Below, piece after piece: positions 1 to 6,845 of a stretch of 13,306 nucleotides of DNA; within the stretch, counting starts at the first letter, position 1; every line of letters starts with the position of its first letter. The stretch comes from Bifidobacterium breve (GTDB lineage Bacteria > Actinomycetota > Actinomycetes > Mycobacteriales > Mycobacteriaceae). Below the pieces are notes generated by a model. That model did not search any database. It worked only from the letters and a program-made list of their open reading frames with translations, and was not told the DNA's origin. The stretch covers positions 1-13,306 of the forward strand of contig CAMCWJ010000042.1 in NCBI GenBank assembly GCA_945882475.1. The letters are read 5' to 3'. The translations under genes and the position numbers were made by a program.

Positions 1-990
1 GATGGCCGCCGGGGTGATGATCAGTGCGGCAAACGCGGCAAACCCGACGGTGGCGACCCCCGCATAGGCGAACGACCGCAGGAAGTTCATCGGGAACACG
101 ACCATGACCGCCATGGATAACGCGACGATGACCGAGGAGAACACAACCGTGCGCCCGGCGGTTGCCATGGTCGCGACAACAGCCTGTTCCCTACCGCGCC
201 CGTCGGCGAGTTCGTCGCGGTAGCGGCTGATCATCAGCAGGGTGTAGTCGATGGCCAGAGCCAAGCCCATCGCGGTGGTCAGATTGAGCGCGAAGATGGA
301 AACGTCGGTGCAGAAGGTGACGGTACGCAACACGGCGAGGGAACCCAGGATCGCGGTGATGCCGACGAACAACGGCAGCGCTGCGGCGAAGACTCCGCCG
401 AACACCCACACCAGGACCAGGAAACTCAGCGGTACAACGATCGCTTCCAGCAGCAGCAGATCCCGTTGCGACTGCTCGGTTACCTGCAGGTTCACCATCG
501 CGGTGCCTCCGGAGCGAACCAGGATTGAATCGCGTTCGCCGTCGATGGCCTCGGTGATCTCCTTGGTGTAGCTCTGCAACTTCCCCTGCGCACCGATGAC
601 GCCGGTGACGATCAGACCGGACTTGCCGTCCTTGCTCACCAGCGCCGCCGCGGCCGGCGGCGGCGATGTCCACGCGGAGTTGATGGCGGCGACACGTCCG
701 GAGTCCTTGAGTTCGGCGATGACGTCGGCCGCCACCGTCCGAGCCCGCGGGCTGTCGAAGCGATCGGGGGCGGTGACGACGATCACCAGTGGCACATCAC
801 CCTGACCGAATTTTTCCGCGAGCATCGCCGCCGCGCGCGAGGACTCGGCGGTCGGATCCTGGAACCCACTCGGTGAAAGCTTCTGAGCCACCGGGATTCC
901 GAAGACCCCGATGGCCACCATGAGCAGCACCGCGGATATCACGACCCGCCGTGGCGCAGCGATGGCCAGCCGGGCGATGCGTTGAAGCAT
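1..990 (-). CDS. MMPL-family (RND superfamily) membrane transporter, N-terminal 330 residues, cut by left edge
   Basis: Reading the minus strand from the ATG at 990 gives 330 codons with no stop to the window edge, so this is the N-terminal part of a protein that is usually 700-1000 residues. It begins MLQRIARLAIAAPRR and has a first membrane helix at about 17-36. An extracytoplasmic domain follows at about 37-180, including a segment reading PSGFQDPTAESSRA. A bundle of hydrophobic helices then spans about 182-330. The helix reading GLALAIDYTLLMISRYRDEL (about 242-261) carries the Asp-Tyr pair (D248, Y249) that serves proton relay in MmpL proteins. Family members export lipids or other hydrophobic molecules by proton antiport. 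The substrate here cannot be told, and I would not assign an MmpL number. The start lies 4 nt after the upstream phosphatase stop, so the two are probably co-transcribed and translationally coupled; no clear Shine-Dalgarno sequence is visible. Confidence 0.9.
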   Translation of the reverse strand, partial: MLQRIARLAIAAPRRVVISAVLLMVAIGVFGIPVAQKLSPSGFQDPTAESSRAAAMLAEKFGQGDVPLVIVVTAPDRFDSPRARTVAADVIAELKDSGRVAAINSAWTSPPPAAAALVSKDGKSGLIVTGVIGAQGKLQSYTKEITEAIDGERDSILVRSGGTAMVNLQVTEQSQRDLLLLEAIVVPLSFLVLVWVFGGVFAAALPLFVGITAILGSLAVLRTVTFCTDVSIFALNLTTAMGLALAIDYTLLMISRYRDELADGRGREQAVVATMATAGRTVVFSSVIVALSMAVMVVFPMNFLRSFAYAGVATVGFAAFAALIITPAAI

Positions 991-994
991 GCGC

Positions 995-1996
995 TCAGTC
1001 TGGCACGCGCGCGGCCCCGGTCCGCTGGTCCCGCCCGGGCGTGCGGTCGCGTTGCGCGCCGCGGCCCGCGGCGGCAGGCTTCGGCGCAACGCCGGAAGCC
1101 TCGCGGAGAACACTCGTCGGCGTACCGGCGACCCGCCTCGGCACCGCCGCTGAGGCAACGCGGGTGGGCTTGGGCACGTCCCGGCGCGACACCGCCGCAG
1201 GACCAACATGCCGATGGCAGTTCTCGTACATCGCCGTCTGCGGAGCCACGACAGCGTTGCGGACGGCGACGAACAATCTGGTCAGCGGACCGGGCGTCGG
1301 GTCGACGGCCACACCGTCCCAACTCTGCAGTGTCCAGCCGTCCTCGGGACTGCCGTTGACGACGACGACGGCGGTGTTCCCCAATGGGCGGGTCAGTGCC
1401 AGCAACAGGTTCGGATTGTCCACCGTCATCAGCGTCCAGGCCATGATGGTGGCGCCGTGGGAGAACACCACCGGGTTGCTCGCGCCGCCGGCGTAGATGG
1501 TCGCCACCGCCGCATCGACCCGGGCATCGAAGCCGTTGCCGTTCTCGCCGCCGAGGACGGGGACGAACCGGGCGCCGAGGACCCACGCCACCGGCGGCAG
1601 TGCGTAGCCGATCCCGGCCAGTAGACCACCCCGGCCCTCGAAGAGGCCGGCGTTGATCTCCCGAACCCCGGGTGCAACAACCGGAGTCAGAGCAACCTCG
1701 GTGGCCAGTGGCGCGGCGGTCAGTTGGGTGCGCAGCATGTCCGACTCATAGATGCCGTCGTAACCGTTGGGCGCAAGGGTGCCGGCGACGGCCTGCGCCT
1801 GGATACCTCCCAGGGCGGTGAGACCCGGCCCCGGCACGGTCGTGTCGATGATCCCGGCCGCGTTAGCCGTGGATTGCGCGTGCCGAACCCAGGTCAGGGT
1901 GATCGCCTGTGCGGCCCAGGCCGGAAGGGCGGCGCACACGCCGACGACGACCGCGGCGAGTGCGGCACACAGGACCGTCAACAGTCGGCGCACCAT
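995..1996 (-). CDS. Secreted histidine phosphatase (phosphoglycerate mutase-like superfamily)
   Basis: The 333-residue product begins with a signal peptide: MVRR, a hydrophobic stretch at about 5-25, and an AWA-A cleavage site near residue 29. The mature part opens with TWVRHAQSTAN, the RHG-type motif with the phospho-accepting His39 (RHA variant). Other expected superfamily residues are Arg89 (SDMLRTQLTA), Glu113 (REINAGLFEGR) and His180 (VVFSHGATIMAW). It is therefore likely an exported phosphomonoesterase; the substrate is unknown. The catalytic fold should end near residue 250. The last 80 or so residues are rich in Arg, Pro, Ala and Val and show no motif I recognise. They could be a real basic tail or the result of a frameshift. 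The ATG at 1996 was chosen because it begins a well-formed signal peptide. The MMPL gene follows after 4 nt, suggesting a two-gene envelope operon. Confidence 0.85.
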   Translation of the reverse strand: MVRRLLTVLCAALAAVVVGVCAALPAWAAQAITLTWVRHAQSTANAAGIIDTTVPGPGLTALGGIQAQAVAGTLAPNGYDGIYESDMLRTQLTAAPLATEVALTPVVAPGVREINAGLFEGRGGLLAGIGYALPPVAWVLGARFVPVLGGENGNGFDARVDAAVATIYAGGASNPVVFSHGATIMAWTLMTVDNPNLLLALTRPLGNTAVVVVNGSPEDGWTLQSWDGVAVDPTPGPLTRLFVAVRNAVVAPQTAMYENCHRHVGPAAVSRRDVPKPTRVASAAVPRRVAGTPTSVLREASGVAPKPAAAGRGAQRDRTPGRDQRTGAARVPD

Positions 1997-2092
1997 GGGC
2001 TGAGCCTAACGCCGCCGGGGTGACTTGCGGCGGTGGCACCGGCTGATAACTTCCGAGCCATCTGTTTGCCCGCCGGGAGCTTGGAGCCGTAG
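1997..2092. promoter_or_regulatory. Divergent intergenic region with a GC-rich inverted repeat
   Basis: These 96 bp separate the leftward phosphatase-MMPL unit from the rightward WXG pair and must hold promoters for both unless transcription is leaderless or reads through. An exact 6-bp inverted repeat, CGCCGC at 2010-2015 and GCGGCG at 2027-2032, has an 11-nt spacer and could be an operator. A plus-strand TAACTT at 2046-2051 fits the loose mycobacterial -10 pattern TAnnnT, with no convincing -35. GGAG at 2083-2086, 6 nt before the TTG at 2093, is a reasonable ribosome-binding site and supports that unusual start. Confidence 0.35.
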
Positions 2093-2419
2093 TTGACGGA
2101 GCCGTTGAACGTCGATCCTGAGCTGCTGATCGCCTCCGGGGCCCTGGCCGACGAGCACTCCGAGACGGTGTTCAGTGTGTTCACGGCATCCGACGCCGCC
2201 GTCGAGTTCGCGCAGCTCAGCTGGGTCGGCCGGTCCTATGCGGCGCTGACCGCGACGGCGGCGGACTGGACCGCCGCGACCACCGGACTGACCGCGCGCA
2301 TCTACGCCGCGGGCGAGGCCCTGCGGGTGAGCGGGCTGGCGTTCGCTGAGCAGGACCACCGCGGCGCCGCCACCCTGGCCCCGCCGCCCCCGCGACCGCG
2401 ACCGCGACCGCCCGGATAG
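2093..2419 (+). CDS. Small WXG100/EspC-like putative type VII secretion protein
   Basis: This 108-residue protein begins MTEPLNVDPELLIASGALAD, resembling the start of EspC-type (DUF2580) ESX-associated proteins. It is predicted as a helical hairpin: helix one at about 7-40, a turn carrying the WXG motif (W44-V-G46, in QLSWVGRSY), and helix two at about 48-80. Helix two is followed directly by Y71-A-A-G-E75, which fits the YxxxD/E general secretion signal of type VII substrates. The WXG turn and YxxxE together form the usual bipartite signal. Residues 97-108 are a Pro/Arg tail encoded by a short repeat. The start is TTG, chosen for the GGAG 6 nt upstream and the family-like N-terminus. The stop lies 2 nt before the GTG of the hydrolase gene, so the products may be made together and may pair, as WXG100 proteins do. 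From memory the pair resembles M. tuberculosis Rv2078-Rv2079; I could not check this. Confidence 0.75.
   Translation: MTEPLNVDPELLIASGALADEHSETVFSVFTASDAAVEFAQLSWVGRSYAALTATAADWTAATTGLTARIYAAGEALRVSGLAFAEQDHRGAATLAPPPPRPRPRPPG
2391..2408 (+). repeat. Three tandem copies of CGCGAC in the 3' end of the WXG100-like gene
   Basis: The hexamer CGCGAC occurs three times in a row, encoding part of the Pro-Arg alternation in the C-terminal tail. Because the unit is 6 nt, gain or loss of copies stays in frame and would change only tail length and charge, and the distance to the following GTG start. Confidence 0.7.
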
Positions 2420-2421
2420 CC

Positions 2422-4182
2422 GTGAGCCTGGGTGTCGCCGATCTAGACCGTTGGGATCCCGAGGCGGTTCGCGATGTCGCCTCCGCCGCACTGGCGCGGG
2501 CCGAGGCAGCCGCGTCGGCCGCCGCCGGCCTGGCCCACCTGCCCGCGTTGACCAGGTGGGAGGGAGTCGCCGCGGATGCCGCCCGTGTCGCCGTCACCGC
2601 GATCCGGGTGGACCTCGATGCCCATGCCGAGGGCGCCCGGGCCCTCGCAGGGGCCGCCGGAGCAGCCGCCGAGGCAATCACCCGCGTCAAAGCCGAACTG
2701 CGCCGCCTCGACGACGACGCACGTGACGCGGGACTGAGCATCGACCACGCCAGTGGTGCGGTGCTGCCCGGCCCGGGTACCGCTGGTGGTGGGGCCCGAC
2801 TCGGAGCCGGAGACGTCCGCGATCGCCTCCGGGAGATCCTTGCCGAGGCCGACACCATCGACGCCAAACTGACCGTGGCTATGGCATCGACAGGGCTGGT
2901 GACATCGGAATCATCTGTGCCGCAGTCGATCCAGGGTTCCGACCCCACGTCGGTCAGAATCTGGTGGGAATCACTGACCGCCGCTCAGCGCGCTGAGCTT
3001 GTGATGACCGCGCCCGAACGGTTGGGCAACCTCGATGGGATCCCGGTGGCCGACCGCGACATCGCCAACCGCACGATGCTGGCCGCCGACCTGCGCCGAG
3101 TGGAACTCGTCGCCGACCGCGACCGCGTCCCGATCAGCGAGATCGCTTCGCAGCCAGAGGCTTTCGGTCTCTCACCGATCGACATGATCCGCTACTCCAA
3201 CGCGATCGAGGTCAACGCGGGCCTGACCGGATCGGCCCCGACTACCGCCGGCGCAGCGGCTTACCTGATGGTCTACCGGCCCGAGATGTTCGGCGGTCAG
3301 GGCCGCGCGGCGATCGCCACCGGCGATCCGGACCGCGCCGCCCACACCGCCGTCGTGGTGCCCGGGACCGGCAGCAGCGTGGCCGCCGGTTGGCTGCGAA
3401 ACCGGGATTCGACCCGGCTGTCCGCGGAGATCCGCAGGGCCACAGCCTCTTCAGGATCCGGGTCAACGGGATCAGGGCCAGAGGGTATCTCCGTGGTGGC
3501 GTGGATGGGCTACGACGCACCCGACAGCATGGCCGATCCCCGAGTGGCCCGGCCGGGAATGGCCCGTGCGGGCGCCGCACTACTCGCCGCGGATGTGAAC
3601 GCCCTCAAGGTGACCGGCGCCAAGACGTCCCACGTAACGGTTATCGGGCACTCCTACGGATCCACCACCGTCGCCGACGCCGCCGCCGGGTACGAGATGG
3701 CAGCCGATGACGTGGTGCTGGTCGGATCGCCGGGCACCGACCTGGCCCGCACCGCTGCGGACTTCCACCTTCCCGACACCGGTCGCGTCTACGTGGGCGC
3801 GGCCTCCACCGACCCGGTGACGTTCCTGGCCGGACTCACCGGTGAGAAGCCCGCACCCGTCCCGGCCGACGGTCTTGGGTTGGGCGCCGACCCGGCCGCC
3901 GACGGGTTCGGTTCAACTCGCTTCAAGGCCGAGGTGGCGGACCCGGATCTGGATCTGTGGCAGGACCATGTCCGGTACTTCGACTCCGGCTCGGAATCGC
4001 TGTACAGCATGGCCGAAGTCGCTTCCGGAGAGGGCAGTTCACTGGAGGCGGACGGCATGACCGCGCCGCACCGCAGCAGCCTGCTGGGCAGCCTCGCATC
4101 CACGCTGCGGCTGCCCAACTGGGCCATCCCGATCACCGACCCCGAACTTCCACGGCAGGCGACCACCGGCCACCGGCACTGA
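2422..4182 (+). CDS. WXG-domain / DUF1023-type alpha/beta hydrolase, putative type VII secretion effector
   Basis: The 586-residue protein joins two modules. Residues 1-105 are an Ala-rich helical hairpin with a WXG motif in the turn (W46-E-G48, in LTRWEGVAADA), as in WXG100 secretion domains. A linker rich in Gly, Pro and Ser leads to a DUF1023-type alpha/beta hydrolase from about residue 180, opening with WWESLTAAQRAELV and ERLGNLDGIPVADRDIANR. The nucleophile elbow is GHSYGS with Ser411. Asp464 (GAASTDPVTF) and His516 (WQDHVRYF) are the likely acid and base. A Ser/Gly insertion lies near 343-355. YSMAE near residue 530 fits YxxxE but lies outside the hairpin. There is no Sec signal peptide, consistent with type VII export or a cytosolic location. 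The GTG start is 2 nt after the small WXG gene, implying translational coupling. Substrate is unknown; esterase, lipase or peptidase activity are all possible. The hydrolase call is firm; the secretion role is inferred. Confidence 0.82.
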   Translation: MSLGVADLDRWDPEAVRDVASAALARAEAAASAAAGLAHLPALTRWEGVAADAARVAVTAIRVDLDAHAEGARALAGAAGAAAEAITRVKAELRRLDDDARDAGLSIDHASGAVLPGPGTAGGGARLGAGDVRDRLREILAEADTIDAKLTVAMASTGLVTSESSVPQSIQGSDPTSVRIWWESLTAAQRAELVMTAPERLGNLDGIPVADRDIANRTMLAADLRRVELVADRDRVPISEIASQPEAFGLSPIDMIRYSNAIEVNAGLTGSAPTTAGAAAYLMVYRPEMFGGQGRAAIATGDPDRAAHTAVVVPGTGSSVAAGWLRNRDSTRLSAEIRRATASSGSGSTGSGPEGISVVAWMGYDAPDSMADPRVARPGMARAGAALLAADVNALKVTGAKTSHVTVIGHSYGSTTVADAAAGYEMAADDVVLVGSPGTDLARTAADFHLPDTGRVYVGAASTDPVTFLAGLTGEKPAPVPADGLGLGADPAADGFGSTRFKAEVADPDLDLWQDHVRYFDSGSESLYSMAEVASGEGSSLEADGMTAPHRSSLLGSLASTLRLPNWAIPITDPELPRQATTGHRH

Positions 4183-4256
4183 CAGCCTCCGGGGCTGATG
4201 CGATCGAGCCCACCCGGTGTTCACCTGTCTGACGTCCGGAGTCAACGCGCCGCTGT

Positions 4257-4262
4257 GATAAT
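4257..4262 (+). promoter_or_regulatory. Candidate extended -10 element upstream of glgP
   Basis: GATAAT at 4257-4262 matches five of six bases of TATAAT and is preceded by TGT, giving an extended -10 (TGTGATAAT). It lies about 40 nt before the glgP ATG, in the 119-bp gap after the hydrolase gene. No good -35 is visible at 16-18 bp, which an extended -10 can tolerate. This suggests glgP has its own promoter. Confidence 0.38.
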
Positions 4263-4301
4263 CCGAGAGCCCACCGGCCGGACAGAAATCTGGGGACAAT
4301 C

Positions 4302-6830
4302 ATGAGCGACATCATCGACACCCGAACCCACACGGCGGATCGAACGCCGGACGAGGGGGAATCAGTGACTGCTAAGGGCTACGTCAGGGCCGGACTCAGT
4401 GCCGACGCGCTTCGCCAGGCCGTGGAGGAGCATCTGCGGTACTCCATCGGCCGCCCGGCGGCACTGCTGGAGCCCAGGCACTACTACCAGGCGCTGGCGC
4501 TGGCCGTGCGGGACCGCATGCAGGATCGCTGGATCAACACCACCCAGACCTACCTCGACCTCTCCAGCAAGGTGGCCTGCTACCTGTCCGCGGAGTTCCT
4601 ACTGGGGCCGCACTTGGGCAACAACCTGCTGAACCTGCAGATCGAAACCGAGGCCCGCGCCGCTCTGGCCGAGTTGGGCCAGGAACTGGATACGGTGCTG
4701 GCCTGCGAGGAGGAGCCCGGTCTGGGCAACGGCGGCCTCGGCCGACTGGCGGCGTGCTACCTGGACTCGCTGGCCACTCTGCAGCGCCCAGCGATCGGCT
4801 ACGGCATCCGCTACGAATTCGGCATCTTCGATCAGGACATCCGCGACGGCTGGCAGGTCGAGAAGACCGACAACTGGCTGGCCGAGGGCAACCCCTGGGA
4901 AATCATCAAGCCTGAGTTGAACTACCGCGTGATGTGGGGCGGCCACACCGAGCACTACCGCGACGAGCAGGACGCCGAGCGGGTGCGCTGGATTCCGCAG
5001 CGCTCGGTCAAGGGCGTGTACTACAGCACACCCATCCAGGGCTACGGGGTGAACAACTGCAACACCCTGGCCCTGTGGAGTGCACGCGCGATGAAGGAAC
5101 TCGCCCTCGACGCCTTCAACGCCGGCGACTACTACCGCGCGGTCGAGGACGAGGTGGTCTCTGAGACCGTCACCAAGGTGCTCTACCCCAACGACGAGCC
5201 CGAGGCGGGCAAGCAACTGCGCTTGCTGCAGCAGCACTTCTTCGTGTCCTGCTCGCTTCAGGACATCCTGCACCTGGTGCAGAATCTGGCCGGCCGTGAC
5301 GTCCGAGAGCTTCCGGACCGGGTTGCCGTGCAACTCAACGACACCCATCCCTCGATCGCCGTGGCCGAACTAATGCGGCTACTGATCGATGAGCGCGAAC
5401 TCGGCTGGGACGAAGCCTGGGCGACCACAGTCGCGACGCTGGCCTATACCAACCACACGCTGTTGCCGGAGGCGTTGGAGACCTGGCCGCTGCAGATGTT
5501 CGAGACGTTCCTGCCGCGGCACCTGGAGATCATCTACGAAATCAACCGACGGTTCCTCGACGAAGTCCGCGCGAAGTTTCCCGGCGATGAGGACCGGGTT
5601 CGGCGGATGTCGATCATCGGCGAGGACGGCGCCAAGCGGATTCGGATGGCACACCTGGCCACCGTCGGTAGCCATGCCATCAACGGGGTCGCGGCCCTGC
5701 ACTCCGAACTGGTCAAGACCACGATCCTCAAGGACTTCTATGAGATGTGGCCGGAGCGCTTCAGCAACAAGACCAATGGCGTGACGCCGCGCCGGTTCGT
5801 CGGGCTGTCGAACCCCGGACTGCGTTCCCTTCTGGACAAGACCATCGGTCCGGGCTGGATGACCGACATGCAACGGCTGCGCGCGCTGGAACCACTGGCC
5901 GGCGATCCGGCTTTCCAGCAGAAATGGCGGGCGGTCAAGCGCGTTAACAAGGCCCGGTTGTCCGACCACATCCTGGCTAAAACCGGCATCGGATTGGATC
6001 CGGACTGGATGTTCGACGTTCAGGTGAAGCGGATCCACGAGTACAAGCGCCAGCACCTCAACGTCCTGCACATCATCTCGCTCTACAACCGGCTCAAGCA
6101 GAACCCCGGTCTTTCGATTCCGCCACGCGCATTCATCTTCGGCGGCAAGGCCGCGCCCGGATACACCATGGCCAAGCTGATCATCAAGCTGATCAACTCC
6201 GTCGGCGAGGTGGTTAACAACGACCCGGACGTCAAGGACTTCCTCAGAGTCGCGTTCATTCCGGACTTCAACGTCAAGAGTGCCCAGTTGATCTATCCGG
6301 CGGCCAACCTCTCCGAGCAGATCTCCACCGCCGGCAAAGAGGCATCCGGCACCGGAAACATGAAGTTCATGATGAACGGGGCGCTGACCATCGGCACCCT
6401 GGACGGGGCCAACGTGGAGATGCGCGAGGAAGTCGGCGCGGAGAACTTCTTCCTCTTCGGCCTGACCGTTCCGTTCGTGGCACGTCTGCTCGCTGAGGGC
6501 TACCGCCCGGAAACCTTCATCGACGGCAATCCCGAACTCGCTCAGGTGCTGGGTCTCATCGCCGAGGGCCGGTTCTCCCACGGAGACACCGAGATGTTCA
6601 AGCCGATCATCGACAACCTCACCCACCACGACCCGTTCCTCGTGGTTGCCGATTACGCCGACTACATCAACTGCCAGGACCAGGTCAGTGCCACCTGGCG
6701 GGACACCGAGTCGTGGGACCGCAAGTCGATCCTCAATTCGGCCCGCAGTGGCAAGTTCTCCTCGGATCGCTCGATCGCCGAGTACTGCGACGAGATCTGG
6801 AACGTGCGCCCGGTCACGGTCTCCGACTAG
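4302..6830 (+). CDS. glgP: Glycogen/maltodextrin phosphorylase (GT35), canonical GlgP type
   Basis: This enzyme uses phosphate to release glucose-1-phosphate from the non-reducing ends of alpha-1,4-glucan, in the cytosol, with pyridoxal phosphate (PLP) as cofactor. The 842 residues match the usual length. Family landmarks are all present and in order: GLGNGGLGRLAACYLDSLATL from residue 140, QLNDTHPSIAVAELMRLL, AYTNHTLLPEALETWP, VKRIHEYKRQHLNVLHI, GKAAPGYTMAKLIIKLINS, and the PLP site EASGTGNMKFMMNGALTIG with the Schiff-base lysine at Lys688. Nothing essential appears missing. It is the E. coli/animal-like canonical type, which from memory differs from the shorter-homology actinobacterial phosphorylase Rv1328. 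The ATG at 4302 has GGGGA 6 nt upstream. An in-frame GTG at 4365 has GAGGGGG just before it (4353-4359) and is a real alternative, because the first 21 residues are polar and not family-like. It converges with the phosphoesterase gene, the two stops being 15 nt apart. Confidence 0.97.
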   Translation: MSDIIDTRTHTADRTPDEGESVTAKGYVRAGLSADALRQAVEEHLRYSIGRPAALLEPRHYYQALALAVRDRMQDRWINTTQTYLDLSSKVACYLSAEFLLGPHLGNNLLNLQIETEARAALAELGQELDTVLACEEEPGLGNGGLGRLAACYLDSLATLQRPAIGYGIRYEFGIFDQDIRDGWQVEKTDNWLAEGNPWEIIKPELNYRVMWGGHTEHYRDEQDAERVRWIPQRSVKGVYYSTPIQGYGVNNCNTLALWSARAMKELALDAFNAGDYYRAVEDEVVSETVTKVLYPNDEPEAGKQLRLLQQHFFVSCSLQDILHLVQNLAGRDVRELPDRVAVQLNDTHPSIAVAELMRLLIDERELGWDEAWATTVATLAYTNHTLLPEALETWPLQMFETFLPRHLEIIYEINRRFLDEVRAKFPGDEDRVRRMSIIGEDGAKRIRMAHLATVGSHAINGVAALHSELVKTTILKDFYEMWPERFSNKTNGVTPRRFVGLSNPGLRSLLDKTIGPGWMTDMQRLRALEPLAGDPAFQQKWRAVKRVNKARLSDHILAKTGIGLDPDWMFDVQVKRIHEYKRQHLNVLHIISLYNRLKQNPGLSIPPRAFIFGGKAAPGYTMAKLIIKLINSVGEVVNNDPDVKDFLRVAFIPDFNVKSAQLIYPAANLSEQISTAGKEASGTGNMKFMMNGALTIGTLDGANVEMREEVGAENFFLFGLTVPFVARLLAEGYRPETFIDGNPELAQVLGLIAEGRFSHGDTEMFKPIIDNLTHHDPFLVVADYADYINCQDQVSATWRDTESWDRKSILNSARSGKFSSDRSIAEYCDEIWNVRPVTVSD

Positions 6831-6845
6831 CGAAGCCGAACCGGG

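Noticed and set aside
191..673. Minus- and plus-strand frames within the MMPL gene
   Set aside because: The continuous 330-codon MMPL frame with membrane helices and the Asp-Tyr motif explains the bases; the others are Arg-rich shadows.
4192..4211. GGGCT / AGCCC hairpin after the WXG-hydrolase gene
   Set aside because: Only 5 bp with a 10-nt loop and no T-run; too weak to call a terminator.
5379..6629. 416-codon open frame on the minus strand inside glgP
   Set aside because: Antisense shadow of the phosphorylase, whose motifs cover the same bases; low-complexity Val/Asp/Glu/Leu composition.
6831..6845. Bidirectional terminator between the convergent glgP and phosphoesterase stops
   Set aside because: Only 15 nt separate the genes. 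CCCGGT and ACCGGG flank the junction about 25 nt apart, but this is a weak long-loop pairing.
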